Source of the DNA: DASQPE01 sp041488455
GTDB taxonomy: Bacteria > Gemmatimonadota > Gemmatimonadetes > Gemmatimonadales > GWC2-71-9
Length of the DNA stretch: 5,446 nt
Direction: 5' to 3'
NCBI GenBank assembly: GCA_041488455.1
Contig: JBGPPG010000175.1
Location: 1 to 5,446, forward strand
The position numbers and the translations under genes were made by a program. The notes beneath the pieces were generated by a model. That model had not been told where the DNA came from. It made no database searches and saw only the letters and a program-made list of their open reading frames with translations. Below, piece by piece: positions 1 to 5,435 of the stretch (positions are counted from its first letter, which is position 1; each line of letters starts with the position of its first letter).

Positions 1-332
1 TGGGGCCGGTACACGATCACCTTCGCTCTCTCCAGGGTGATCAGCCCCCCGCCGATCATCCCGTCCAGCTCAGGCAGGATTGACTGGATCTTCTCCTCGG
101 TGTCCACACACTCGACGATCAAAGGCAGGTCGAGGGAGAGGCGGAGCACCTTCTCCGTGTGCAGCCGGGCGGTCGCGCCGAACCCGGCGATGCCGCGCAG
201 CACGGTGGCGCCGGCGAAGTGCCGCTCGCGGAGCAGGTGGACGATCGCCTCGTAGAGCGGGCGCCCGTGGTACTTGTCCCGCTCGCCGATATGGATGCGC
301 ATGAGCGTGCGCTCGCCGGTCAGTCCGTGCAT
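1..332 (-). CDS. DUF190 family PII-like protein, partial at window edge
   Basis: This is a small cytosolic DUF190 protein, a family with a PII-like ferredoxin fold that often sits beside crcB; its biochemical role is not settled, and a regulatory or ligand-sensing job in fluoride export is inferred from neighbourhood only. Read from ATG 332 leftwards, 110 codons are visible and no stop is reached before the window edge. Family signatures are clear: RIHIGE at residues 12-17, GRPLYEAIV at 23-31, GATVLRGIAGFG at 41-52, LPLIVECVD at 69-77, and a C-terminal MIGGGLITLE at 92-101. Family members are usually about 110 residues, so only the last few codons are likely missing. The start is supported by GGAG (complement of 339-342) six bases upstream. 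It follows crcB after 11 bases on the same strand, so the two are probably co-transcribed. Confidence 0.9.
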   Translation of the reverse strand, partial: MHGLTGERTLMRIHIGERDKYHGRPLYEAIVHLLRERHFAGATVLRGIAGFGATARLHTEKVLRLSLDLPLIVECVDTEEKIQSILPELDGMIGGGLITLERAKVIVYRP

Positions 333-343
333 ACTGTGCTCCG

Positions 344-733
344 CTAGATCCTCGTCCGAAGCGCGATCAGCTCGCGCGCCGCCACGAAGCCGGCGAACGT
401 CGCGAGGAGCGATCCGGCTACGCTCAAGGCGACGTAAAGGCCCGCCCTCCGCCAGTCGCCGTCCTCCAGCAGCGCGACGGTCTCGTAGCTGAACGTGGAG
501 AACGTCGTGTATCCGCCGCAGAATCCGACGCCAAGCAGCGCGCGGATCTCCGGCGTCATGGTCGGCACGTCGAGAGCGTAGCGGAGGAGAAACCCCAGGA
601 GGGCCGAGCCGGTCAGGTTGATGACCAGGGTGCCCGCAGGGAACGACGTAGACAGGATCCGCTGGATGAACCCGCCCAGGAGATAACGGCTCACGCCGCC
701 CGCCGCGCTGCCGATCGCCACGTACCAGAGCAT
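344..733 (-). CDS. crcB: Fluoride ion channel CrcB/FluC
   Basis: CrcB/FluC is a dual-topology homodimeric inner-membrane channel that lets fluoride leave the cell. The predicted protein has 129 residues, the normal length, with four hydrophobic segments at roughly 2-22, 33-53, 64-88 and 97-119. Family motifs are present in order: GGVSRY at 12-17, FPAGTLVINLTGS at 31-43 with the pore asparagine N39 and G42, and GFCGGYTTFSTF at 70-81, which carries the TTFSTF sequence with the fluoride-lining phenylalanines F78 and F81. The frame stays open upstream to 1042, but that part is antisense to nadE and unlike CrcB, so ATG 733 is chosen; no clear Shine-Dalgarno precedes it. DUF190 follows 11 bases downstream. 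I see no fluoride riboswitch upstream, where only 33 bases separate it from divergent nadE. A single copy is visible here; some species carry two crcB genes. Confidence 0.95.
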   Translation of the reverse strand: MLWYVAIGSAAGGVSRYLLGGFIQRILSTSFPAGTLVINLTGSALLGFLLRYALDVPTMTPEIRALLGVGFCGGYTTFSTFSYETVALLEDGDWRRAGLYVALSVAGSLLATFAGFVAARELIALRTRI

Positions 734-766
734 GCCGAAAGAAAACCGCGCTAGATTTGTTACACC
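734..766. promoter_or_regulatory. 33-base divergent intergenic region between crcB and nadE
   Basis: Both genes must be initiated from this short AT-richer gap or from within each other's 5' coding ends. On the plus strand TAGATT at 753-758 resembles a -10 hexamer and lies 8 bases before the nadE ATG, which would put transcription start almost on the start codon. On the minus strand a TAACAA-like sequence lies about 25 bases before the crcB ATG. No convincing -35 box is seen for either, and neither gene has a purine-rich ribosome site. Promoter assignments are inference. Confidence 0.35.
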
Positions 767-2581
767 ATGCTCCAGCTCGCCATAGCCCAGCTCCGACCCC
801 GGAAAGGGGCCTACCAGGAGAACCTCTGCCGTCTCGGGCGGATGTTCCGGGAGGCCGCCGGGTGGCCCGTGCCTCCCGGGCTCGTCGTGGCTCCCGAGAG
901 CGCGCTCACCGGCTACTTCCTCGAGGGCGGCGTGCGGGACCTGGCGCTCCCGGCGGAGCAGCTGTTCGAGGACCTGACCCGGCAGCACGAGGAGTCCGGC
1001 GCGCCCCCGTTCGATGTAGCGATCGGCTTCTACGAGGTCCACCAGAACCGCCTCTACAACTCCGCGCTCTACGCCTCACTCGGGGGGTCCGACGCCAGGA
1101 TCCGCCACGTGCACCGCAAAGTGTTTCTCCCGACCTACGGCGTGTTCGACGAAGAGCGCTTCGTCGAGGCAGGCCGGAGCGTCGAGGCGTTCGACACTCC
1201 GTTCGGGAGGGCCGCGATTCTGATCTGCGAGGACGCCTGGCACTCGATCACCCCCATGCTCGCGGCGCTAGATGGGGCGCAGCTCGTGATCATCCCGAGC
1301 GCGAGTCCCGCGCGCGGCATCTACCCGGGCGAAGGGGTCAGCCGGCCGGCCAGCCTCCGGCGGTGGGAGCACATTGTCCAGGACATCGCCGGGGAGCACG
1401 GCGTCTATGTCGCCCTGTCGCAGCTCGTAGGCTTCGAGGGCGGCAAGGCATTCGCCGGCGGATCGCTGGTGGCGGGGCCGAGGGGGAGCCTGATCGCGCA
1501 GGGGCAGCTGTTCGAGGAGGGCCTCATCCCGGCGACTCTCGACTTCGAGGAGATCACCCGGGCCCGGGCGGACTTCCCCCTGCTGTCGGATCTGGAGATG
1601 CGGTTGCCGCACCTCATTCGCGGCTTGGCGGCTCAGTCGGGTGCGGAGACGCAGCGTTCGGACACGCCCCCCGCCGTCCGGCGCCCCCGTGCTCCTGCCG
1701 GGCCGCCGTCGGGAGAGCCGCCGATCAGCCCGGCCCGGCCCGCGGCTCCAGGCGCCGCGGCCAAGGCCCCGCTCGAGATAGACGCGCCGCTAACCCGACG
1801 CTGGCTGGTGGACTTCATCCGCGACGAGGTCGTTCGACGCCGGGGGTTCAAGAAGGTCGTGATCGGGCTCTCCGGCGGCGTGGACAGCTCGCTCGTCGCC
1901 CATCTGGCGGTGGAGGCACTGGGCCGGGAGAACGTGCTCGGCGCCCGCATGCCGTACCGGACGTCGAGCCCGGACAGCCTGGACCACGCCCAGCTGGTGA
2001 TCGACGCGCTCGGCATCCCGAGCGTCACGGTGGACATCAGCGCCGCCGTCGACGGGCTGGTCACCGCTCTCAGCGGCGAGAGCGACCCCGGCCGCAAGGG
2101 CAACATCATGGCCCGGGCTCGCATGATCACGCTCTTCGATCTCTCCGCCGTCCACAACGCGCTCCCGCTGGGCACCGGCAACAAGACCGAGCGCCTGCTT
2201 GGCTATTTCACCTGGCACGCGGACGACGCGCCCCCGGTTAACCCGATCGGCGATCTCTTCAAGACCCAGGTCTGGGCGCTGGCGCGGCACGTCGGCGTGC
2301 CCGAGGTGATCATCGCCAAGCCGGCGAGCGCCGACCTGATCCGCGGGCAGACGGACGAGGGTGACTTCGGCATCTCCTACCCCAAGGCCGACGGGATCCT
2401 CTACTGGCTCTTGCTGGGGTACCGCCCGGCTGACGTGGCGGAGTTCGGCTACACCGCCGACGAAGTCGAGCTGGTGCGCAAGCGGCTCGAATCGACCCAC
2501 TGGAAGCGCCGCCTGCCCACCGTGGCGGTGCTGAGCCAGACGGCGATAGGGGAGTTCTATCTAAGGCCCGTCGACTACTGA
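767..2581 (+). CDS. nadE: Glutamine-dependent NAD+ synthetase
   Basis: NadE catalyses the last step of NAD+ synthesis, amidating nicotinic acid adenine dinucleotide with ATP and ammonia drawn from glutamine, in the cytosol. The 604-residue protein has an N-terminal nitrilase-type glutaminase domain (about 1-285) with the expected triad E44 (PESALTGY), K118 (HRKVFLP) and C154 (LICEDAW). A C-terminal synthetase domain (about 338-604) has the ATP-pyrophosphatase P-loop SGGVDSS at 369-375, GTGNKTE at 469-475, NPIGDLFKTQVWALARH at 492-508, and KPASADL...GQTDEGDFG at 518-535. The domains are joined by a Pro/Ala/Arg-rich, probably disordered linker (about 290-337), longer than I would expect. The usual YGD after GYFT reads HAD (484-486), which may be a subfamily trait. 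ATG 767 is chosen because the protein begins with a typical nitrilase strand (LQLAIAQLRP); it has no Shine-Dalgarno. Length and motifs show an intact enzyme. A repeat hairpin starts five bases after its stop. Confidence 0.97.
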   Translation: MLQLAIAQLRPRKGAYQENLCRLGRMFREAAGWPVPPGLVVAPESALTGYFLEGGVRDLALPAEQLFEDLTRQHEESGAPPFDVAIGFYEVHQNRLYNSALYASLGGSDARIRHVHRKVFLPTYGVFDEERFVEAGRSVEAFDTPFGRAAILICEDAWHSITPMLAALDGAQLVIIPSASPARGIYPGEGVSRPASLRRWEHIVQDIAGEHGVYVALSQLVGFEGGKAFAGGSLVAGPRGSLIAQGQLFEEGLIPATLDFEEITRARADFPLLSDLEMRLPHLIRGLAAQSGAETQRSDTPPAVRRPRAPAGPPSGEPPISPARPAAPGAAAKAPLEIDAPLTRRWLVDFIRDEVVRRRGFKKVVIGLSGGVDSSLVAHLAVEALGRENVLGARMPYRTSSPDSLDHAQLVIDALGIPSVTVDISAAVDGLVTALSGESDPGRKGNIMARARMITLFDLSAVHNALPLGTGNKTERLLGYFTWHADDAPPVNPIGDLFKTQVWALARHVGVPEVIIAKPASADLIRGQTDEGDFGISYPKADGILYWLLLGYRPADVAEFGYTADEVELVRKRLESTHWKRRLPTVAVLSQTAIGEFYLRPVDY

Positions 2582-2586
2582 ATTGC

Positions 2587-2676
2587 GTAAACAGTGAACA
2601 GTAAACAGTGAACAGGGGCTCAGCCTCGCACCGGAGGCGCCTGTTCACTGTTCACTGTTCACCGTTCACTGTTAAC
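2587..2676. repeat. Heptad-arm inverted repeat, copy A
   Basis: The left arm is four exact 7-base units, GTAAACA, GTGAACA, GTAAACA, GTGAACA (2587-2614). The right arm is five units in opposite polarity: TGTTCAC three times, CGTTCAC, TGTTAAC (2642-2676). CAGG at 2613-2616 pairs with CCTG at 2640-2643 and closes a 23-base core that holds its own small hairpin, GCCTC 2623-2627 with GAGGC 2634-2638. Folded, 2587-2616 pairs with 2640-2669 with only a few mismatches, and because the arms are periodic they can also pair shifted by 7 bases. There is no T-tract after it, so it is not a classical terminator; it could still slow RNA decay or cause partial termination after nadE. A related copy lies at 5328-5427. 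Confidence 0.9.
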
Positions 2677-2683
2677 CCGTCAT

Positions 2684-2688
2684 GGGAG
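2684..2688 (+). promoter_or_regulatory. Ribosome binding site of the thioesterase gene
   Basis: GGGAG lies six bases before ATG 2695. It fixes the start there and rules out the in-frame ATG at 2608, which lies inside repeat copy A. Confidence 0.8.
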
Positions 2689-2694
2689 TCTTGC

Positions 2695-3159
2695 ATGTCC
2701 CCGGAATCCCGTCCCATGTCCTACTCCCGCGGCGAGATCTCCACCTTCGTCATGCCCCACATGCAGAACGTGCTCGGCGATCTGTTCGGCGGGCATCTGA
2801 TGGCGCTGGTGGACCAGGCGGCGGCGGTGGCGGCGATCCGGCACGCCGGCGGACCCGCGGTCACCGCGAGCATCGACCGGGTGGATTTCCGGGAACGGAT
2901 CAAGGTGGGCGCGCTGGTGACCTGTGTCGGCACGGTGGACTACGTGGGGAACACCTCGATGGACATCACGGTCGAAGTCTTCTCCGAGAACGTCAGCACC
3001 GGCGAGAAGCGGCACACCCACACCGCGCACGTCGTCTTCGTGGCGATCGACGAGACGGGGAAGCCCAAGCGAGTCCCCCGGCTCGTGGCGGAGACGCCGG
3101 AGGAGCATGCCCGCTTCGAGCGGGCGCGCAAGCACCGGGAGGCAAAGCGGGCGACGTGA
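2695..3159 (+). CDS. Hotdog-fold acyl-CoA thioesterase
   Basis: This is a cytosolic single-hotdog acyl-CoA hydrolase of the ACOT/YciA-like type, which releases free fatty acid and CoA from acyl-CoA; chain-length preference cannot be read from sequence. The 154-residue product carries the family's key segment MQNVLGDLFGGHLMALVD at 23-40, with N25, G28, G32-G33 and the catalytic-helix aspartate D40. It continues with VDFRERIKVG at 63-72 and GNTSMDITVEVFSE at 85-98, and a final HTAHVVFVAID strand at 109-119. The C-terminal 25 residues are charged (PEEHARFERARKHREAKRAT), as in many YciA-like proteins. A second in-frame ATG at 2716 is possible, but GGGAG six bases before 2695 favours the longer form. 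It is the first gene of the five-gene cluster and overlaps the patatin gene by four bases (GTGA). Confidence 0.9.
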   Translation: MSPESRPMSYSRGEISTFVMPHMQNVLGDLFGGHLMALVDQAAAVAAIRHAGGPAVTASIDRVDFRERIKVGALVTCVGTVDYVGNTSMDITVEVFSENVSTGEKRHTHTAHVVFVAIDETGKPKRVPRLVAETPEEHARFERARKHREAKRAT

Positions 3160-3992
3160 GTGCGCGGGTCGTCGTCCTGCTGAGTGGAGGTGGGGCCAAG
3201 GCGGCGGCGCACGTGGGGGCGCTTCGGGCGCTGACCGAGGCCGGGCTCGCCCCGACGCAGATCGTGGGCACGTCCATGGGCGCCGTGATGGGCGCCTGCT
3301 TCGCCGCCGGGCTCGGGCCTGACGACATTCTGGGCCGGGTGGCGCAGATCGGCACCAGGGGCATCGTTCGCGCGCCGTGGGCGCCGTTCGCGGGGCTTTG
3401 GCTTCGGTCGCTGCTCCGGGGCGAGCCGCTGCGCGACGGGATCGCGGCCCTGCTTCCGGCGCGATCGTTCGCGGAGCTCAAGGTGCCGCTCCTGGTCACG
3501 GCGGTGGACATCGACAGCGGCGCCCTGGTCCGGTTCGGCCCCGGCGGCGAGAGCGTGTCGCTGGTGGATGCGCTCTGGGCTTCCTGCGCGCTGCCGGTGT
3601 TCTACCCGCCGGTCATCCTCGGAGGGCGCAGGTTGGCAGACGGCGGTCTCCGGGGCGTCGTGCCCTTCGCCGCCGCGATGGACGTGCCGGCCGATCTGGT
3701 GGTCGCGATCGATGTGGGGCCCGGGTTTGACGAGCCCGCTGCGGCCGCCGCCAGCTATCCGGCGCTCGTCTCCCTCCATAACGACACCACGGGCATCCTC
3801 ATGGCTGCGCTTACCGCGGCCGAGCTGGCGCGGTGGCGGGCGGAGCCGGGACGGCCGGAGCTGGTGTACGTCCGGCCCCGGGTCGAGCGGAGCGCCACGT
3901 TCCGGGTGGATCGTGCCCGCGAGTACGCGGCGGAGGGACATCGCGCCACCGCGGCCGCGCTCGCGGCTCGCGAGACGCGGGCGCGCTCTTGA
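3156..3992 (+). CDS. Patatin-like phospholipase / serine esterase
   Basis: Patatin-like proteins are Ser-Asp dyad hydrolases acting on phospholipid or other acyl esters; the substrate here is unknown. The 278-residue protein, close to the size of the short RssA-type bacterial patatins, shows the oxyanion-hole loop SGGGAKAAAHVGALRAL at 10-26, the nucleophile elbow GTSMG at 38-42 (Ser40), the ASCALPVFYPPV segment at 142-153, and the dyad aspartate in DGG at 162-164. No signal peptide is apparent, so it is probably cytoplasmic or peripheral to the inner membrane. The GTG start at 3156 shares GTGA with the thioesterase stop, which suggests translational coupling; a GGGAGG at 3137-3142 is 13 bases away, rather distant. 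The C-terminal 30 residues are Ala/Arg-rich. It is placed with an acyl-CoA thioesterase, so a common role in acyl-chain turnover is plausible but inferred. Confidence 0.92.
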   Translation: MSARVVVLLSGGGAKAAAHVGALRALTEAGLAPTQIVGTSMGAVMGACFAAGLGPDDILGRVAQIGTRGIVRAPWAPFAGLWLRSLLRGEPLRDGIAALLPARSFAELKVPLLVTAVDIDSGALVRFGPGGESVSLVDALWASCALPVFYPPVILGGRRLADGGLRGVVPFAAAMDVPADLVVAIDVGPGFDEPAAAAASYPALVSLHNDTTGILMAALTAAELARWRAEPGRPELVYVRPRVERSATFRVDRAREYAAEGHRATAAALAARETRARS

Positions 3993-4037
3993 CCTCGACC
4001 CCGACTGCCCCAAATTGCGAATCCCCACCCCTGACTC

Positions 4038-4042
4038 GGGAG
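4038..4042 (+). promoter_or_regulatory. Ribosome binding site deciding the TTG start of the CBS gene
   Basis: GGGAG lies exactly six bases before TTG 4049, the same spacing as for the thioesterase. It favours this start over the TTG at 3989, which would overlap the patatin stop as TTGA but has no purine-rich site. Confidence 0.6.
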
Positions 4043-4048
4043 CTCCCT

Positions 4049-4456
4049 TTGCGCGCGCGAGACGTCATGGTATCCGACCCGCACGTCGCCGTCGCCGGTG
4101 CCATGGCCAGTGAAGTGGCGATCATGTTCAGGACCCGGAACATCTCCGTCGTGCCGGTGGTGGACGACCACCGCACCCGGAAGTTTCTCGGGATCCTGAG
4201 CGATCGCGATCTCGTCACCCGCTGCCTCGCCGAGGGAAAGCACCCGTGGCACACCCGGGCGGACGCGTTGATGCGCACCAACTCCGCCGTCATCGCGCCC
4301 GACCAGGAGTTGGAGGGATTCGAGCTGCGCATGGACCTCGATCCCACCGAGCTGCACCTCCGCCCCACGATCACCGTGCTGGACGACCAGCGCTGCGTGG
4401 TCGGCTTCATCAGCCATCCCGAGCAGCTGGCCGGCGTCAAGATCATCTGGAAGTGA
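4049..4456 (+). CDS. CBS-domain protein
   Basis: The 135-residue product is made almost only of a CBS pair (Bateman module), a fold that binds adenine nucleotides and usually regulates a partner. The first CBS repeat is clear: RARDVMVSDPHVAV at 2-15, ISVVPVVDD at 32-40, FLGILSDRDLVTR at 47-59. The second is degenerate: ADALMRTNSAVIAPDQ at 71-86, then an acidic stretch (FELRMDLDPTELHL) in place of the usual helix, then PTITVLDDQRCVVGFISHPEQL at 106-127. No catalytic domain is attached, so it probably acts on another protein; the ligand and partner are unknown. The start is TTG 4049, backed by GGGAG six bases upstream and by typical CBS proteins beginning just before the RDVM motif. Starts at TTG 3989 (20 residues longer) or ATG 4067 region are alternatives. 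Its stop overlaps the next ATG by one base. Confidence 0.82.
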   Translation: MRARDVMVSDPHVAVAGAMASEVAIMFRTRNISVVPVVDDHRTRKFLGILSDRDLVTRCLAEGKHPWHTRADALMRTNSAVIAPDQELEGFELRMDLDPTELHLRPTITVLDDQRCVVGFISHPEQLAGVKIIWK

Positions 4457-4878
4457 TGCCCGACTTCAAGCTCTTCACCCTCGACGAGGCCGAGCGCACG
4501 CTGCCGCTGGTGCGGCGCGTGGTGCAGGATCTGCTCGAGGAGTACCCCAAGTGGCGCAAGGCGGTCGCGCGCTTCGAGGTGCTCACGGGCGGCGCCCGCG
4601 CGGACTGGGGCGAGACCAGCGATCTCGTCGCCGCGCGGGACGAGGTCACCGTGCACGCCGACCGCATCAATCGCTACCTCCAGGAGCTGGAGGCGGTCGG
4701 CTGCGTCTTCAAGGGCTTCGACGCCGGGCTGGTGGACTTCCACTCGCTGCGGGACGACCGCGTCGTCTTCCTGTGCTGGCGGCTGGGGGAGGAGCGGATC
4801 ACCCACTGGCACGAGCTGGACGCGGGCTTCGGCGGCCGGCAACCGATCGACCCCACCTTCTCCGGAGCGCATCAGTGA
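4456..4878 (+). CDS. DUF2203 family protein
   Basis: The 140-residue soluble protein matches DUF2203, a family of unknown function. It starts with FTLDEAERTLPLVRRVVQDLLEE at 7-29, the family's opening helix, continues through a predicted long helix (residues 60-82, ending RINRYLQELEAVGC), and ends with the conserved block GFDAGLVDFHSLRDDRVVFLCWRLGEERITHWHELDAGFGGRQPID split here as GLVDFHSLRDD at 91-101, VFLCWRLGE at 104-112, ITHWHELDAGFGGRQPID at 115-132. Conserved C107, W108, H117, W118 and H119 could support metal or ligand binding, but this is speculation. ATG 4456 overlaps the CBS stop as TGATG, pointing to re-initiation coupling. A GGAAG at 4449-4453 sits only two bases away. No membrane segment or signal peptide is seen. 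Such proteins are common in GC-rich environmental phyla. Confidence 0.88.
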   Translation: MPDFKLFTLDEAERTLPLVRRVVQDLLEEYPKWRKAVARFEVLTGGARADWGETSDLVAARDEVTVHADRINRYLQELEAVGCVFKGFDAGLVDFHSLRDDRVVFLCWRLGEERITHWHELDAGFGGRQPIDPTFSGAHQ

Positions 4879-5321
4879 ACCACTTCTGGCTCTTCGTCCA
4901 CCTGCTCGGCTTCACCCTGTGGCTTGGCGGCGGCGTCGCGGCGATGTTCGTGGGCATCGCATCCCGGTCGGAGGACCGGGCCTCAATGGGAGCGGTGATG
5001 CGGGCGCTCGCGGTCATGCAGCGCAGGGTCATCTCGCCGGGCGCGGTGCTGGCGGTGATCTCGGGGCTGGTTCTCACCTTCAAGGTGGGGGGAATGGCGG
5101 CGCCCAGCCCGTGGCTCATGGCCATGCAGGGCGCAGGTCTCGTCGGAGCGCTGCTCAACCTCGCGGTCATGCTGCCCACCGCGAGCCGCGCCGCCAGGAT
5201 CGATCCGACCGGACCGAACGGCGCCTACTTCGACGAGCTGCGCAGCCGGATGCGCGTGGTGGGCATGGTCGCCGGGACGCTGGGGCTCATTGCCTTGGTC
5301 TCAGGGGCGATGATACGGTAG
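4875..5321 (+). CDS. Four-helix integral membrane protein, DUF2269/CopD-like
   Basis: The 148-residue product is an inner-membrane protein with four predicted helices at about 4-29, 53-71, 80-102 and 127-147. Helix 1 carries HLLGFTLWLGGGVAAMF (9-25); the spacing of H9, W17 and GG resembles the heme- or copper-associated helix in CopD, HemJ and DUF2269 proteins, though no further metal ligand is obvious. Helix 2 has SPGAVLAVISGLVLTF (54-69), also DUF2269-like. The loop between helices 3 and 4 is hydrophilic and holds RIDPTGPNGAYFDELRSRMR (108-127). GTG 4875 is chosen because it overlaps the DUF2203 stop as GTGA and has GGAG at 4864-4867, seven bases upstream. It is the last gene of the cluster; repeat copy B starts six bases after its TAG. 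Family assignment is by motif memory and is moderate; function is unknown. Confidence 0.8.
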   Translation: MNHFWLFVHLLGFTLWLGGGVAAMFVGIASRSEDRASMGAVMRALAVMQRRVISPGAVLAVISGLVLTFKVGGMAAPSPWLMAMQGAGLVGALLNLAVMLPTASRAARIDPTGPNGAYFDELRSRMRVVGMVAGTLGLIALVSGAMIR

Positions 5322-5435
5322 AAAAGCGTGAACAGTGAAAAGTGAACAGTGAACAGGGACAACGCGCGGCGGCCGGGAGTGTGAGACGGGGCGGCGGGGT
5401 GTGGCCTGTTTACCGTTCACTGTTCACGCTTTTTT
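5322..5435 (+). terminator. Intrinsic terminator built from repeat copy B
   Basis: AAAAGC at 5322-5327 pairs with GCTTTT at 5428-5433 just outside the heptad arms, giving an outer stem AAAAGCGTGAACA with TGTTCACGCTTTT. The right side ends in T6 (5430-5435), as expected for a Rho-independent terminator of the five-gene cluster. The A4 on the left would give a weaker T4 for transcription coming from the right, so it may act in both directions. The core loop is unusually long (over 45 bases), so efficiency is uncertain. Confidence 0.6.
5328..5427. repeat. Heptad-arm inverted repeat, copy B
   Basis: The left arm has four 7-base units, GTGAACA, GTGAAAA, GTGAACA, GTGAACA (5328-5355), then GG. The right arm begins CC at 5405-5406 and has three units in opposite polarity, TGTTTAC, CGTTCAC, TGTTCAC (5407-5427). 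The 47-base core between GG and CC (5358-5404) is G-rich and unlike the core of copy A. As in copy A, the left arm is preceded by GC and starts six bases after a stop codon. The arms have unequal unit numbers, so one heptad must bulge when folded. Confidence 0.88.

Noticed and set aside
734..1042. Upstream extension of the crcB frame to an ATG at 1042 on the minus strand
   Set aside because: The added about 100 residues are antisense to nadE, have no CrcB similarity, and full-length CrcB already starts at 733.
757..2241. Long plus-strand open frame overlapping nadE
   Set aside because: Arg/Gly/Ala/Pro-rich composition typical of a shifted frame in GC-rich DNA; the nadE frame holds all catalytic motifs.
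2310..2648. Minus-strand open frame starting in repeat copy A
   Set aside because: Its N-terminus is the translated heptad arm and the rest is antisense to nadE; composition is Arg/Ser/Pro-rich.
2587..2676. Copy A as a CRISPR array
   Set aside because: Units are 7 bases with no spacers and reverse polarity in the middle; no cas genes are present.
2940..4028. Long minus-strand open frame opposite the thioesterase and patatin genes
   Set aside because: Shadow of GC-rich codons; no recognisable domain, and both sense genes have complete motif sets.
4874..4881. A single AGTGAACC at the DUF2203/membrane gene junction resembling the heptad unit
   Set aside because: One isolated partial unit formed by the GTGA stop/start overlap and the next codons; no tandem or inverted partner nearby.
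5375..5404. G-quadruplex in the core of copy B
   Set aside because: Only three runs of three or more G are present, short of the four needed for a standard three-tetrad quadruplex; a two-tetrad form is possible but unsupported.
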